DNA from: Armatimonadota bacterium
GTDB lineage: Bacteria > Armatimonadota > Chthonomonadetes > Chthonomonadales > CAJBBX01
Direction of reading: 5' to 3'
Assembly: GCA_026392115.1 (NCBI GenBank)
Contig: JAPLCQ010000045.1
Span: 1 to 34,840 of the forward strand
Length of the DNA stretch: 34,840 nt
A model generated the notes under the pieces. The model was not told the DNA's origin, did not search any database, and worked only from the letters and a program-made list of their open reading frames with translations. Positions 22,901 through 30,999 of the stretch are shown piece by piece. Each line of letters opens with the position of its first letter. Within the stretch, counting starts at the first letter, position 1. The translations under genes were made by a program, and so were the position numbers.

Positions 22901-24946
22901 TCACGTCGCTCTGAACCCATTCTCGGAAGCCAGTCTCAGAAGCTGGAGGCCCTCGGTCACCTGGCGAGGGCTTGGTCGCCGGCCATAGCCGGCTAAGAGT
23001 GCTAGGTCAGATGCGATCTTGCGCTGCAGCGCCGTGAGGTGCCCGCTTGAGCATCCCCAATTCGCTAGCTGGAACCATGCGTCCGCGCTAACGGCCATCA
23101 CCTCCTGCGCGCTCCCGTCTGCTGCATCTGCGTCGGCGGCTGTGCCCGGGCCTTGGGAGCTACGGCTCCGCCCAGCGCTGAGCTCAAGGTGGAGACCGTG
23201 TGGCATCGGAAGCTCCCTTGTGAGGAAGCTCGTCCAGCAGCTCTCCTTCTTGCAGTACTGAGTTACGTTCCCATTGTCCGGCGCGTTCGTAATGTGGTCC
23301 CAAGTGTATCGGGATCGTTCCCGAATGGCCTCCTCTAGCACCGGCGAGATGCCTTGCTCGCGCCATATCCTGCCTAGGTCGATCTTCCCCCTAGCGTCGT
23401 GGGCCAACCGAGCCAAGGTGTAGGTTACGAGATTTGCGCGGTAGCCTGCATAGCCGCACTCCCTCATGATCCGCTCTGCGGTGCGGAACAGGATCGCCCG
23501 CGCTACGAGGCGCTCAAAGTACGGTGTGTCGACTGCTCCTTCGCATTGGATGTGCTTGTCGAGCTTCGTCGTGAAGTCATTGAAGCAGCTCTGTGCACCC
23601 CGGCTTACTACGTGCGGCAACTGCTCCCAAGTCCAGATGAACTTCGCCAGATCCGTCTTGGTGATCTGCTGGGTGGGCGGATGTACGGTCTGGAACTCCC
23701 GCTGCCTACCAGGGGTCCGCTCCCTGGCCAGGTCGTCCCGGTACTGACCCCTCGCTCGTTCGTAGTACCAGCGCGTTTGTCTCAGGCCTCCGCTGCGGGC
23801 AGGCGCCCAGATCGTGCGGGAGAGCTCCTCAATGCGCCGGTGGTATGCGTCATTGGCGGCCAAGTCGGCTGTCTGAATCTTGTTCTGGCTGTTGGCGTAC
23901 TCGGAGATGAGTGGTACTACCTCGTCCATTCTGTCCGGGTCTCTGAGGACCGTGAGCTTCACCTGCACGAATACCCGTGAGACGTCGGCTTTGTCCTTCT
24001 TCGCAGCGTGGTAGATGGATGCTGTCGTCTGCCCGCCATTCACGATCTGCAGATCACGTACCCACGAGATGCCCTTGCCACCGCCGGGCAGATCCAGTAT
24101 GCGGACTTCCTCGGCTGTCGCGGACAGGCCGTTGTTATAGGCGAGGAACATCTCCGGCTGCAGGCGGATGGTCCGCCTCATCCCCGCGTTGATCTTGCCT
24201 CGGGCTTGGAGGAACGAGCGGACGTTGCGCTCAAGTAGCCTAGGTCCGTACCGACCGTAGAGCTCCACGACTGCCGGGCCCGGCAGCACGGCAAGGTACG
24301 TATTATATGAGGCGTCATGCTCGAGCTGAGGCAGACACGGGACCGCGGCGCCTGTAGCCTCTAGAAAGTCGATCTCTATCGCCTCGCGCCTCCGGCCGGA
24401 CGACCAGCATCGGTACAACCGCTCGATGTCCCAGATGTGGTAGGAAACCCGGGTCTGCGCAAGGTCAGCGTCCTTCGGCGGATCGGTTCGGACCACGCCG
24501 TCCGTTAGGAGGAAGAACCGGATTCGCGTCACGGACCCTCGGATCTCATGGATCCGCTGAGCTACGTCGAAGACCCTCGTACTCTCGTCAACCGAATGGT
24601 GGTAGCCATTCAGTGCCTTGCTAGCGAACTGCCGAACGCGCTTGATGGCCGTCGTCACCTCGTCCTTGCCAACAGTGCGCGGCGGCACATCGCCGGTGTG
24701 GATCGTCACCAGGACGTCCAAGCACTCGGCATTCTCACTTATCGCACACCCGTTAACCTGTAGGCCGTGCGCTCGGTGCGTGCATACATCTGCGTCGTCA
24801 AGCTCTCCAGCATCACTGAGGTGCTCGATCATGATGTGCGAGAGGGCTGCCTCCTGGAACTGCTCCTCGCCCTCAGTCTCGCAGCGACTGATGACCTGCT
24901 GCTGAATATCCAGCGCAAAACTATCGAGAGTGTAAATATCGCTCAA
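22901..24946 (-). CDS. AIPR-family defence protein
   Basis: 681 residues from TTG 24946, overlapping the DUF4420 stop (TTGA) with GAGGTGG in front. The AIPR domain (PF10592, abortive infection phage resistance) covers about residues 215-520. Landmarks are LYGRYGPRLLERNVRSFLQ, INAGMRRTIRLQPEMFLAYN, NGLSATAEEVRIL, LQIVNGGQTTASIYHAAKKD and VPLISEYANSQNKIQTADL. The first 200 residues resemble the PD-(D/E)XK-like N-terminal domain of AIPR proteins (ALNGYHHSVDESTRVFDVAQ and FFLLTDGVV). AIPR proteins occur in abortive infection and in MORC/MutL-type islands, where they are part of the antiviral machinery. Here it ends the cargo operon. Confidence 0.9.
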   Translation of the reverse strand: MSDIYTLDSFALDIQQQVISRCETEGEEQFQEAALSHIMIEHLSDAGELDDADVCTHRAHGLQVNGCAISENAECLDVLVTIHTGDVPPRTVGKDEVTTAIKRVRQFASKALNGYHHSVDESTRVFDVAQRIHEIRGSVTRIRFFLLTDGVVRTDPPKDADLAQTRVSYHIWDIERLYRCWSSGRRREAIEIDFLEATGAAVPCLPQLEHDASYNTYLAVLPGPAVVELYGRYGPRLLERNVRSFLQARGKINAGMRRTIRLQPEMFLAYNNGLSATAEEVRILDLPGGGKGISWVRDLQIVNGGQTTASIYHAAKKDKADVSRVFVQVKLTVLRDPDRMDEVVPLISEYANSQNKIQTADLAANDAYHRRIEELSRTIWAPARSGGLRQTRWYYERARGQYRDDLARERTPGRQREFQTVHPPTQQITKTDLAKFIWTWEQLPHVVSRGAQSCFNDFTTKLDKHIQCEGAVDTPYFERLVARAILFRTAERIMRECGYAGYRANLVTYTLARLAHDARGKIDLGRIWREQGISPVLEEAIRERSRYTWDHITNAPDNGNVTQYCKKESCWTSFLTRELPMPHGLHLELSAGRSRSSQGPGTAADADAADGSAQEVMAVSADAWFQLANWGCSSGHLTALQRKIASDLALLAGYGRRPSPRQVTEGLQLLRLASENGFRAT

Positions 24947-25974
24947 CGGTCCACCTCACCGCACCCCGTCACTATGGAGTCCAGCTCCTCCTTCGTCACG
25001 GAATACGGTTGGCATACCGCGACGTCTATTGCGTATCTCACATCCCCGACACCGGGGCGAAGCTCGTTCTCAACAATGCGGGGAAAGCCTGGCTGCACTC
25101 TGAAGATGCTCCTCCCTCGCTCCGCATAGCCCATGCCGCTGTAGCGAGGCGCATGGACGTCGAAATACCCGGCCTCCATGAGCTTGTCCTCCAGCAGGTT
25201 GGACCCGGCCGCCTCCACACCGATGAGTCGGCGCAGTTCGTCAACCAGCGCTGGCAGGCTCTGGTCCAGGTCCCGGATCGGCTCAAGAGAGAGATGGTAC
25301 ACGTAGAGGCGAGCCAGTCCCGTATCGTCTAGCTGCCGTTCACTGGCAACTCGGAGCATCTGGGGCTGCTTCGCTATCGTTGTCTTGACCTCGACTGCCG
25401 TGCCGCCGAACTCGAAGTCCTTCGCGGCCTGGCTTGGTCCGGTCCACGACCGGACAGCCCACGCTGCTGGCCGTCGGGTCAGCAAGCAGTCCCGCAGGAA
25501 GATCAACTCGCCATATAGGCCGCGTTGCTCCTCTGGAGAGAGACCCTCGGAGCCATGCAGCTCGAGGAGCCGCTGCCACTTCGCGAGCCGTTCGGCGAAG
25601 GCCGCTACGGCCCGGTACCCGTCACGTATCTCAACGAGGCAGCCGGTGATGTCTTCCGCCAGGCTGGTGAATACGTCGTTGTACGCTCGTGATGTCAGCC
25701 GAAGCCGAATGGTCGCGTATCTGAGGCCCTCCTCATCAGATCCCTCGACGTTCACTTCGAATCCTCGGAAGGATGGGAGCCTCAGGTTGGAGGGAAGACA
25801 CTCAGCGGGGAAGCGTGCTCTGAAGCTGCGCAGGTTGGATGGCTTGGAGACGCCCACAAAGAGATCGCGCCCTTCCTGACTCGGGATGCGCCGCTCAAGG
25901 GTTCCCGGTGCGGTTGCCGAGACAGGCTGACCCTCGATATCGAGGAATAGCGCCTCAAGGCTCGTCGCTGACAT
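24943..25974 (-). CDS. DUF4420 PD-(D/E)XK nuclease
   Basis: 343 residues from ATG 25974; the start lies 20 bases inside the end of the Z1 gene, and an upstream in-frame extension is rejected. The family is PF14390 (PD-(D/E)XK motif protein). RGLYGELIFLRDCLL holds Glu156, AKDFEFGGTAVEVKTT holds Asp186, Glu195 and Lys197, and the residues between form the nuclease hairpin. The N-terminal 130 residues are strand-rich (LFVGVSKPSNLRSFRARFPA). It is the predicted DNA-cutting subunit working with the Z1 and GHKL proteins, with all catalytic residues intact. Confidence 0.88.
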   Translation of the reverse strand: MSATSLEALFLDIEGQPVSATAPGTLERRIPSQEGRDLFVGVSKPSNLRSFRARFPAECLPSNLRLPSFRGFEVNVEGSDEEGLRYATIRLRLTSRAYNDVFTSLAEDITGCLVEIRDGYRAVAAFAERLAKWQRLLELHGSEGLSPEEQRGLYGELIFLRDCLLTRRPAAWAVRSWTGPSQAAKDFEFGGTAVEVKTTIAKQPQMLRVASERQLDDTGLARLYVYHLSLEPIRDLDQSLPALVDELRRLIGVEAAGSNLLEDKLMEAGYFDVHAPRYSGMGYAERGRSIFRVQPGFPRIVENELRPGVGDVRYAIDVAVCQPYSVTKEELDSIVTGCGEVDR

Positions 25975-28777
25975 AGTCCATCTCCTCCCGCCAGAACACA
26001 GTGTTGGCGGCGTACTCAACGGTTTCGTCAGGCCGCCTGGTTCCGGGGAAGCTGATCGCGTAGCCGATGATTGGATGTCCGTTCCGCCGCGCGTCTCCGT
26101 TAGGGAACACAGCATCCGGATTGAGAGGGTAGATGAGCAGCAGACCCCGCTCAGGCGGCCTCGCCGCCCGGATAAAGCACCCGCCCGGTCGCTCTGGCGG
26201 CGGCGGCGGAAGCTGCCTGTTTCGCCAATCAGAGACGGCGGCATCCAGCGCCTCCGCGATCTCCCGCTCGTCGAGGTCCACTCCTTCGTCGAGCCGGTAC
26301 CCCGAGAGTATGTGCCTGTTCTTGATCCGGTAGGTATCCTCGGTCGACTTCCCGTCCGGCGTGCGCAGCGTGAGGCCAAGTTCCACCCCACCGACGACTC
26401 TGGGGCTCGCCTCTCGGCTTTGTCTGTTGTCGATGAGCGCAACGGTCCACGTCACCAGTTCACCGTGGAGCATCTTCTTGTCGATGAACTCCGACAGCTT
26501 CCTGGGATCTGCAGTGGGCAGGCCAGGGTGTCCCGCCAGCCTCCCCAAGAAATCCGATACGGCACCGCCGGGCACGGCGGTCCACAGCGAACCAGCATCG
26601 CCCTCCCTCGTGGCCATGCCTAGGGAGCGAATGAAAGCATCCGCCTGCTGGTAGTTTGCCTCGATGATCCCGCCGTCTTTCTGGAGCAGGTACGACTCCA
26701 CAAGCTGATTGGCGAATGAAACCTTGACCTTCTTGCTGTAGCGCATCTTGCCAGCATTGGTGACCAGGAGCCCACCAGGGTGGGTCTGTACCTTCAGCCC
26801 GAAGTCAAGCGGGGTCATGTGGGCACTGGCCATGCGGTCGAACTCCTGCCGTAGCTCCTCGCTGGCCAGCGTGATGTGTTCGAACCAGTCCACAAGCTCT
26901 TGCGTGGTGTACAGACGGCAGAGGTCGATGTAACCCGGACGATAGCCGAACCAACGCCCCATCTGCATGAGTGTGTCGTACATGCGAGCAGCGCGTAGGT
27001 AGTAGCTAATCGTCAACCCCTCCAAGGTGAGGCCCCGCGAGAGCTTGTCGCCGCCAACCGCGATCACGCTGATGCCATTGGGATGGTCGTAGTAGTCGAG
27101 GATATCGCCAGCATTCCCGCTGATCTGCTTGATCGTTATCTTCAGAGCGGCCGCACGCAGATGCGGCACTACATCGTCCCACGCGAGTTGCGTCAGTTCT
27201 GCGTCGTCGATCCTCTCGCGAACCGAAGCGGCCGTCGGAATGTAGTCTCTCTCCCACAGTGACCGAAGCTCAGCGAGGAGCTTCGGGCTGCGTTCGCCAT
27301 CACCGTACTCGAGCCGCTGGCGCAGCCCTCGGAGCTCCTCGCGAACTAGGTCCTCGACGAGCCCTTGGGCTTTGTTGAACCGGCTCACGTGGACGAGCAT
27401 CGAGTTGTGCACGTTCAGTTGGCCGCGAGCGGCGCGCGCGGCACACGTGAGGATGAAGGCGCGTATCGCTTCCTTTAGTGACTCCGGCAGTGCTGCTGGT
27501 TCTAGGTCGGACTTGTGGCTCGACGGGATCAGGTCCTCGTTGTCGTCAACAATACGCACGACCGGCAGTCCAGCCGAAGCGTCAATACCCACGTCGGGGT
27601 AGGCGTCTAGGCCGAAAACCTGAACCGGTCCTATGTAGCTTGACGGGGATGGCAGGTTTATGATGAAGCTTCGAGGGAACAGATCTTCACCCTGACTTCT
27701 GGTCGCTGCGTCGGGCGGGATGAAGATGTTGGCAAAGGGCGTGGCCGTGTAGCCCACATACGCGCTCTGCTCAAAGGTGTTCAGGAGCTCCCTGATCCGC
27801 TTGTTGATGGCGGTCAGATCCTGCTCCTCCTTGAAGTTGCCGTTGCCGTCCCGCTCAAGCTCCTTCGTGTTGATTGACGCGTTGTCTGCCTCATCATCGA
27901 GGAGTAGCACCGGTAGGCCCTTGACCGACCAGTTGCCGTCCTGGTCTCGCTCCCCCACCCGTGCCTGCACCCACCGCACGAGGTTCCGCAGGATGCTCCC
28001 GTTCTTCTTGACGACGAGAATCACAGGGTCGCTGCCGATGTACATTGCTACAGACTTGGCGGTACTGCTCTTGAAATCGCCGTCGTCAGCGCTAGTGGTG
28101 GGGGAATGAACAGCGAGACGACGTTCAGAAACCACGATGAACCCGACGCCCATCTTGGCGCTGTCCTGCGTGAACACGCGGCTTTGCTGGGTGTCGTATC
28201 CGAGGAATCCTTCGTCCAACCTGAGCTGCGTCTGGCTGCGGAGGCTATTGGTTGATCCAGCAAGGACGATCACGAGTTTGTACCCAGAGTCAACCGCCTT
28301 ACATATCAGGCCGGTGTAGTTGCCAGTCTTGCCGGACTGCACCTGTCCGACCACTAGGCCCCAGCGACGCCACTTTCCTCTCCGTGCCGGGTCTTCGAGA
28401 TGTGCGAGAACGCGGTCGGTTAGCCCGTCCAGGCGCGCCACGATCTGGGGCGGCAGACGCTTCTGCTGCTCCAGATAGAGCTCATACCGGTGCCAAAAAT
28501 CCCAAGTGATCGCGGGTCGTTTGTCGTGCAGCCACGGGACATGGCCGGCCGGATCGACCAACTCAGTTCCGTCTGGGACCCAGATGTTGAGTACGGACTC
28601 AATCTCCTTGGCCAGCGCTTCCTCGTCCACGGATTCCCCACCGTGCAGCCCCATCGATGACACGGCGGCCCACGCGCTGTGAACGGCCGCACGTATCTGG
28701 TGCGGCTCTGGCGGCTGAAGCGTTCTCAGAAGCATTAGCGCCATGTTCCGGATTTGCTCGGCCAGTGTCTGCTGCAT
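25955..28777 (-). CDS. Z1-domain helicase-like protein
   Basis: 940 residues, starting MQQTLAEQIRNMALMLLRTL. The Walker A motif is GQVQSGKT (144-151), with the Q-rich form typical of Z1. The Walker B is LLLDDEADNAS (294-300 core), followed by FEQSAYVGYTATPFANIFIP as the SFII motif III-like TAT. The Z1 domain (PF10593) lies in the middle third, including LSRGLTLEGLTISYYLRAAR, MYDTLMQMGRWFGYRPGYID and LCRLYTTQELVDWFEHI. It is a DNA-dependent ATPase in MORC/MutL-type restriction-like islands. Thirteen bases separate it from the GHKL gene. Confidence 0.92.
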   Translation of the reverse strand: MQQTLAEQIRNMALMLLRTLQPPEPHQIRAAVHSAWAAVSSMGLHGGESVDEEALAKEIESVLNIWVPDGTELVDPAGHVPWLHDKRPAITWDFWHRYELYLEQQKRLPPQIVARLDGLTDRVLAHLEDPARRGKWRRWGLVVGQVQSGKTGNYTGLICKAVDSGYKLVIVLAGSTNSLRSQTQLRLDEGFLGYDTQQSRVFTQDSAKMGVGFIVVSERRLAVHSPTTSADDGDFKSSTAKSVAMYIGSDPVILVVKKNGSILRNLVRWVQARVGERDQDGNWSVKGLPVLLLDDEADNASINTKELERDGNGNFKEEQDLTAINKRIRELLNTFEQSAYVGYTATPFANIFIPPDAATRSQGEDLFPRSFIINLPSPSSYIGPVQVFGLDAYPDVGIDASAGLPVVRIVDDNEDLIPSSHKSDLEPAALPESLKEAIRAFILTCAARAARGQLNVHNSMLVHVSRFNKAQGLVEDLVREELRGLRQRLEYGDGERSPKLLAELRSLWERDYIPTAASVRERIDDAELTQLAWDDVVPHLRAAALKITIKQISGNAGDILDYYDHPNGISVIAVGGDKLSRGLTLEGLTISYYLRAARMYDTLMQMGRWFGYRPGYIDLCRLYTTQELVDWFEHITLASEELRQEFDRMASAHMTPLDFGLKVQTHPGGLLVTNAGKMRYSKKVKVSFANQLVESYLLQKDGGIIEANYQQADAFIRSLGMATREGDAGSLWTAVPGGAVSDFLGRLAGHPGLPTADPRKLSEFIDKKMLHGELVTWTVALIDNRQSREASPRVVGGVELGLTLRTPDGKSTEDTYRIKNRHILSGYRLDEGVDLDEREIAEALDAAVSDWRNRQLPPPPPERPGGCFIRAARPPERGLLLIYPLNPDAVFPNGDARRNGHPIIGYAISFPGTRRPDETVEYAANTVFWREEMDYVSDEP

Positions 28778-28790
28778 GGCTTCTAGCTCC

Positions 28791-30302
28791 TTAGTCTTCT
28801 TGCTCCGCTATGTCATCCAAAGCGGCTACGAGGTCCGGGTAGAGATTGAAGGGCTCCAGGTTCATCAGGCGGACTTTCGCCTCGCCGCGGCTCAGGCCAG
28901 CGCTGCGCAGTAGGCGATACGTCTCTTCGAGGGCAGTTCGCAGCGCGGAGGGCGTATGCTCGAACGGCGTGCTGTGCTTGTCTGGCGATTCTGCGGCATC
29001 AAGCGTAATGGTCGGAATCGGAACGGTCTCTTCGATCAGGGGCAACAACGTCCGAACAATGCGACCGGCCTCCCCTGGCAACTGGAGAGCGCTCTTAACC
29101 ACGGGGTGGTCTCGGTTGATCGTATACGAGATGCGTCCATGTTTGACCCGCTTGTCCCACAGGAACACCATCTCATGGACGCCTCTCACGATCCGCGCGC
29201 CTCGATACCGGTAGACGTCCGAGGCTCTCGCCCGAGTGATGTTCGCGATCCGGCGCAGTTCCCTTCGGATCGTCGGAGGAGGATAGGCTCGTGACTTCTT
29301 GATGTCGATCTGCCAGTCAGCATCCATCCAGTTGGGAATGTCGAGCATGATGCGCGCCAGTTTGTAGTGCTCTTCCCGCTGGTATCCGAGGCCTAGCCAG
29401 TCTCCTGCCACGAGCAGGCGCTTGTTCCTGTACACGTAGAACCCCTGGTGCATATTCCATCCGCGTATCCCGGATGCCCCTCGGTAGACCTCCGGCGATG
29501 CTTTCGAGTGGTGAGGAAGCACGTATGGCTTTACCACAAGGCGTGTGCCACAAACGGCCAGTGCTTCCTCGGCTAGCAGTTGCGTCGCTGGGTCCCTGGT
29601 CAGAAATGGATCCCAAGGGACGACCGCAGTCCCGTTCACATGGATCCGGAGAGCTCGCGCCCCAGCCAGAAACCGATGGAACACCATCGCTAGGTGCTCC
29701 CGAACCGCATCAGCGTTGGCGTAGAACAGGGCCTGGTCGGCAGGTGTATCACGATCTGTGCCCGACACGATGCGATCTGCGTTCTCCCATACAACGATCG
29801 TTCCACATGGCAAACCGTCGAGCTTCTGGATGTACGCAGCGGCTCGCTCGGACGCCGTGCGCTGAAGGCGCCATTCGCAGCACGCCGTGATGTAGTCCAG
29901 GTCCCAGCACCGGGTCGCAAGAGCCCCGCCTTTGGGCTTCGAACTAACGGTCAATCGTCTGCACTGCGAGAACGAAGCCGTCTTGAGTCCCAAGCCAAAC
30001 CTGCCGAGGTCAGATGGTTCACGCTGGACTTCCGGACTGGTGCTGCCTAGACGCATGGCCTCAATGAGGGCGCCCTCAGTCATACCGTGGCCGTCATCGA
30101 TGACGGCGATCGTCGAGTTGTCCCCATCCCAGTGAAAGTCCAGCCAGACATTCGTTGCACTAGCCGATATGCTGTTGTCGATCAGGTCCGAGATGGCCGT
30201 GGGCAGGTCATACCCGACCGCCCGGAGAGACTGGGCCATGGAGTCCGCGCGCGGCTCGGCATAGTCGTACTCTGGAATCCCTATCGTGACGTCATCATTC
30301 AC
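28791..30302 (-). CDS. GHKL ATPase, MutL/MORC-like
   Basis: About 503 residues from GTG 30302, where AGCGAGGAA gives a ribosome binding site; the start overlaps the glycosylase stop by eight bases. A GTG at 30344 would add 14 residues. The Bergerat fold is complete: ISDLIDNSISASATNVWLDF (N box), AVIDDGHGMTEGALIEAMRL (G1) and SDLGRFGLGLKTASFSQCRR (G2). The residue equivalent to the general-base Glu of MutL (E-L-x-E-N) is Asp in this frame. The second half has the S5-like part (IMLDIPNWMDADWQIDIKKS). It is expected to clamp DNA in an ATP-dependent way and license the Z1/DUF4420 nuclease. Confidence 0.9.
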   Translation of the reverse strand: MNDDVTIGIPEYDYAEPRADSMAQSLRAVGYDLPTAISDLIDNSISASATNVWLDFHWDGDNSTIAVIDDGHGMTEGALIEAMRLGSTSPEVQREPSDLGRFGLGLKTASFSQCRRLTVSSKPKGGALATRCWDLDYITACCEWRLQRTASERAAAYIQKLDGLPCGTIVVWENADRIVSGTDRDTPADQALFYANADAVREHLAMVFHRFLAGARALRIHVNGTAVVPWDPFLTRDPATQLLAEEALAVCGTRLVVKPYVLPHHSKASPEVYRGASGIRGWNMHQGFYVYRNKRLLVAGDWLGLGYQREEHYKLARIMLDIPNWMDADWQIDIKKSRAYPPPTIRRELRRIANITRARASDVYRYRGARIVRGVHEMVFLWDKRVKHGRISYTINRDHPVVKSALQLPGEAGRIVRTLLPLIEETVPIPTITLDAAESPDKHSTPFEHTPSALRTALEETYRLLRSAGLSRGEAKVRLMNLEPFNLYPDLVAALDDIAEQED

Positions 30303-30999
30303 CAGCGCTTCCTCGCTCTCGACCGGGACACCGTGCGTAGTCACACAGCTCGTTTAGAGAGCACACCGCACATTTCGGCTTGGTGGGCGTGCAGGTAGTC
30401 GCCGCCAGATCAAGAAGTGCACGGTTGTGACGAATCCCGTGCCCGGCGGGCACCAAGCCGGCAGCCACGTCCCACAGCCTCATATCCTCACGAGGCCGCG
30501 CCTTCTGTGACCACACCGAGAAGACCCTTCCCAGAATGCGAATGATGTTGGTGTCGACGAGCGCTGTGTCGCGCCGATACGCGAAACAGAGCACCGCATT
30601 GGCCGAGTAGCGGCCAATTCCTGGCAGCGATACGAGCGCGTTGTACGTGCTAGGCACCTTGCCAGCATGCTCACTCACGATTATGTTCGCGGTCACTCTC
30701 ATCAGCCTGGCGCGATCCTCAATGCCGAGTAGCCGGATAGAGTCGCGTAGCTCCCTTTCATCGGCACGAGCTAGGCACTGCACCGTCGGGTATCGCGCGA
30801 TGAACGCGGTATATACGCCCTCTACTTTCCTGACGTCGGTCTTGCGAAGCATCATCTCTGCCACGAGGATGTGGTACGCGCTACTTCGACCGCCTCGCCA
30901 CGGGAAACGCCTTCCCGCCGTGCGGTACCATCCGTAGAGCCTTGTGGCAAACTCCTCTCTGCGGTCCGCGTCCACTGGCATCTCAGATACCGAAGACAT
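30295..30999 (-). CDS. HhH-GPD mismatch glycosylase, Mig/MutY-like
   Basis: 234 residues from ATG 30999 (an ATG at 30981, just after the methyltransferase stop, is possible). The helix-hairpin-helix is LPGIGRY (125-131), followed by SANAVLCFAYRRDTALVDTN with the catalytic Asp149. Cys203, 210, 213 and 219 (C-x6-C-x2-C-x5-C) bind the [4Fe-4S] cluster. Tyr131 replaces the Lys of endonuclease III. In the archaeal T:G glycosylase Mig.MthI the same place is Tyr, and that enzyme accompanies a C5-methyltransferase. I infer removal of thymine from T:G mismatches made by deamination of 5-methylcytosine. A MutY-type A:G role is the alternative. It overlaps the methyltransferase gene by 17 bases. Confidence 0.85.
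   Translation of the reverse strand: MSSVSEMPVDADRREEFATRLYGWYRTAGRRFPWRGGRSSAYHILVAEMMLRKTDVRKVEGVYTAFIARYPTVQCLARADERELRDSIRLLGIEDRARLMRVTANIIVSEHAGKVPSTYNALVSLPGIGRYSANAVLCFAYRRDTALVDTNIIRILGRVFSVWSQKARPREDMRLWDVAAGLVPAGHGIRHNRALLDLAATTCTPTKPKCAVCSLNELCDYARCPGRERGSAGE

Noticed and set aside
25975-26442. Longer DUF4420 gene starting at 26442
   Set aside because: The extra 156 residues overlap the clearly coding C-terminus of the Z1 gene and are Arg/Ser/Thr-rich shadow sequence.
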